Positions 6,355-6,536 of a DNA stretch of 6,536 nt are shown here, one piece after another. Both the position numbers and the translations under genes were made by a program. Below the pieces are notes generated by a model that saw only the letters and a program-made list of their open reading frames with translations, made no database searches and had not been told where the DNA came from. Positions within the stretch are counted from its first letter, which is position 1; every line of letters begins with the position of its first letter. Location of the stretch: positions 1 through 6,536 of the forward strand of contig JBNJCX010000074.1 in NCBI GenBank assembly GCA_051744365.1, in the 5' to 3' direction. The stretch comes from Gudongella sp051744365. Its GTDB lineage: Bacteria > Bacillota > Clostridia > Tissierellales > Tissierellaceae.

Positions 6355-6522
6355 ATGGATGGTTCAGATGATGCAGAAGACAAGGCAAAGTATAATGCAC
6401 TGGCTGATGATGAGAAGGCAATGCTCGCTGATGTAACATCGGCTGCCACAATGAGCCTAAACGATTCACACGGTGATATAATAGCTGCAATAAAGGCATC
6501 CTTTGAAAACAAAAAGACATAG
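6355..6522 (+). CDS. Small hypothetical ORF, 55 residues, possibly a gene remnant
   Basis: ATG at 6355 opens a 55-codon frame ending in TAG. The product starts MDGSDDAEDKAKYNALADDE and ends IIAAIKASFENKKT. It is acidic in its first half, rich in Ala and Asp, likely helical, with no cysteine, no signal peptide and no membrane segment. Codon use (GAT, GCA, ATA, AAG) is like that of the neighbouring genes, which favours real coding. Against this, the ribosome site is weak (GGAAA, 6347-6351), no promoter is clear, and the same frame is closed by TAG directly before the ATG. That frame continues upstream for 14 more codons from an ATG at 6310, so a stop-interrupted longer ORF or a pseudogene tail is possible. 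I do not recognise the family. Confidence 0.4.
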   Translation: MDGSDDAEDKAKYNALADDEKAMLADVTSAATMSLNDSHGDIIAAIKASFENKKT

Positions 6523-6536
6523 ATTGGACTATAGAG

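Noticed and set aside
6303..6512. 69-codon Ser/Ala-rich open frame on the minus strand
   Set aside because: Its composition is what results from reading GAT/GCA-rich codons backwards. It is the antisense of the small + strand ORF, and no promoter or ribosome site is evident.
6128..6520. 130-codon open frame on the minus strand across the glutamine synthetase 3' end
   Set aside because: It overlaps the strongly supported coding sequence and terminator and has no recognisable protein features. It is an antisense shadow.

Overview
The window reads as chromosomal DNA of an anaerobic, low-to-moderate GC Gram-positive bacterium, most likely a clostridium in the broad sense. Arg is mostly AGA/AGG and Ile often ATA. 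Shine-Dalgarno sites are strong, promoters look like sigma-A sites, and there is an aldehyde:ferredoxin oxidoreductase (an oxygen-sensitive tungsten enzyme family) and a long-form glutamine synthetase. The lineage is inferred from these traits, not from any database match. All supported genes lie on the + strand.

Region 1 (1-1549) holds two consecutive ABC-2 type permease genes, 11 bases apart. The first is cut by the left edge of the window. They look like the membrane half of an exporter whose ATPase gene should lie upstream, outside the window. No substrate can be named.

Region 2 (1550-4272) starts with a short intergenic stretch that carries small inverted repeats and a good promoter. 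The promoter serves a two-gene operon: a 620-residue tungsten-pterin aldehyde ferredoxin oxidoreductase, then a 229-residue HesA/MoeB/ThiF-type E1-like adenylyltransferase that starts at TTG behind a near-perfect Shine-Dalgarno. Such E1-like enzymes activate the C-terminus of MoaD/ThiS-type sulfur carriers, so the second gene probably helps make or tailor the pterin cofactor of the first. No MoaD-like carrier is encoded between or beside them here, and this E1-like protein is reduced: it has one cysteine and no zinc-binding CxxC pairs. A hairpin at 4248-4272 probably ends the operon.

Region 3 (4273-6297) is a self-contained unit. A near-consensus promoter has a perfect 6-4-6 palindrome between its -35 and -10 boxes. 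It drives a 633-residue glutamine synthetase with a full set of recognisable active-site segments and a long helical C-terminal extension. A terminator hairpin follows, and its 5' arm overlaps the end of the gene.

Region 4 (6298-6536) contains two overlapping, mutually exclusive hairpins and a small 55-codon reading frame with genome-like codon use that I do not recognise.

No CRISPR array, tRNA, rRNA, insertion sequence or phage gene is visible. The window looks mostly like ordinary metabolic chromosome. The points most worth following are the AOR/E1-like pairing without a sulfur carrier, the palindrome inside the glutamine synthetase promoter, and the small downstream ORF with its leader.
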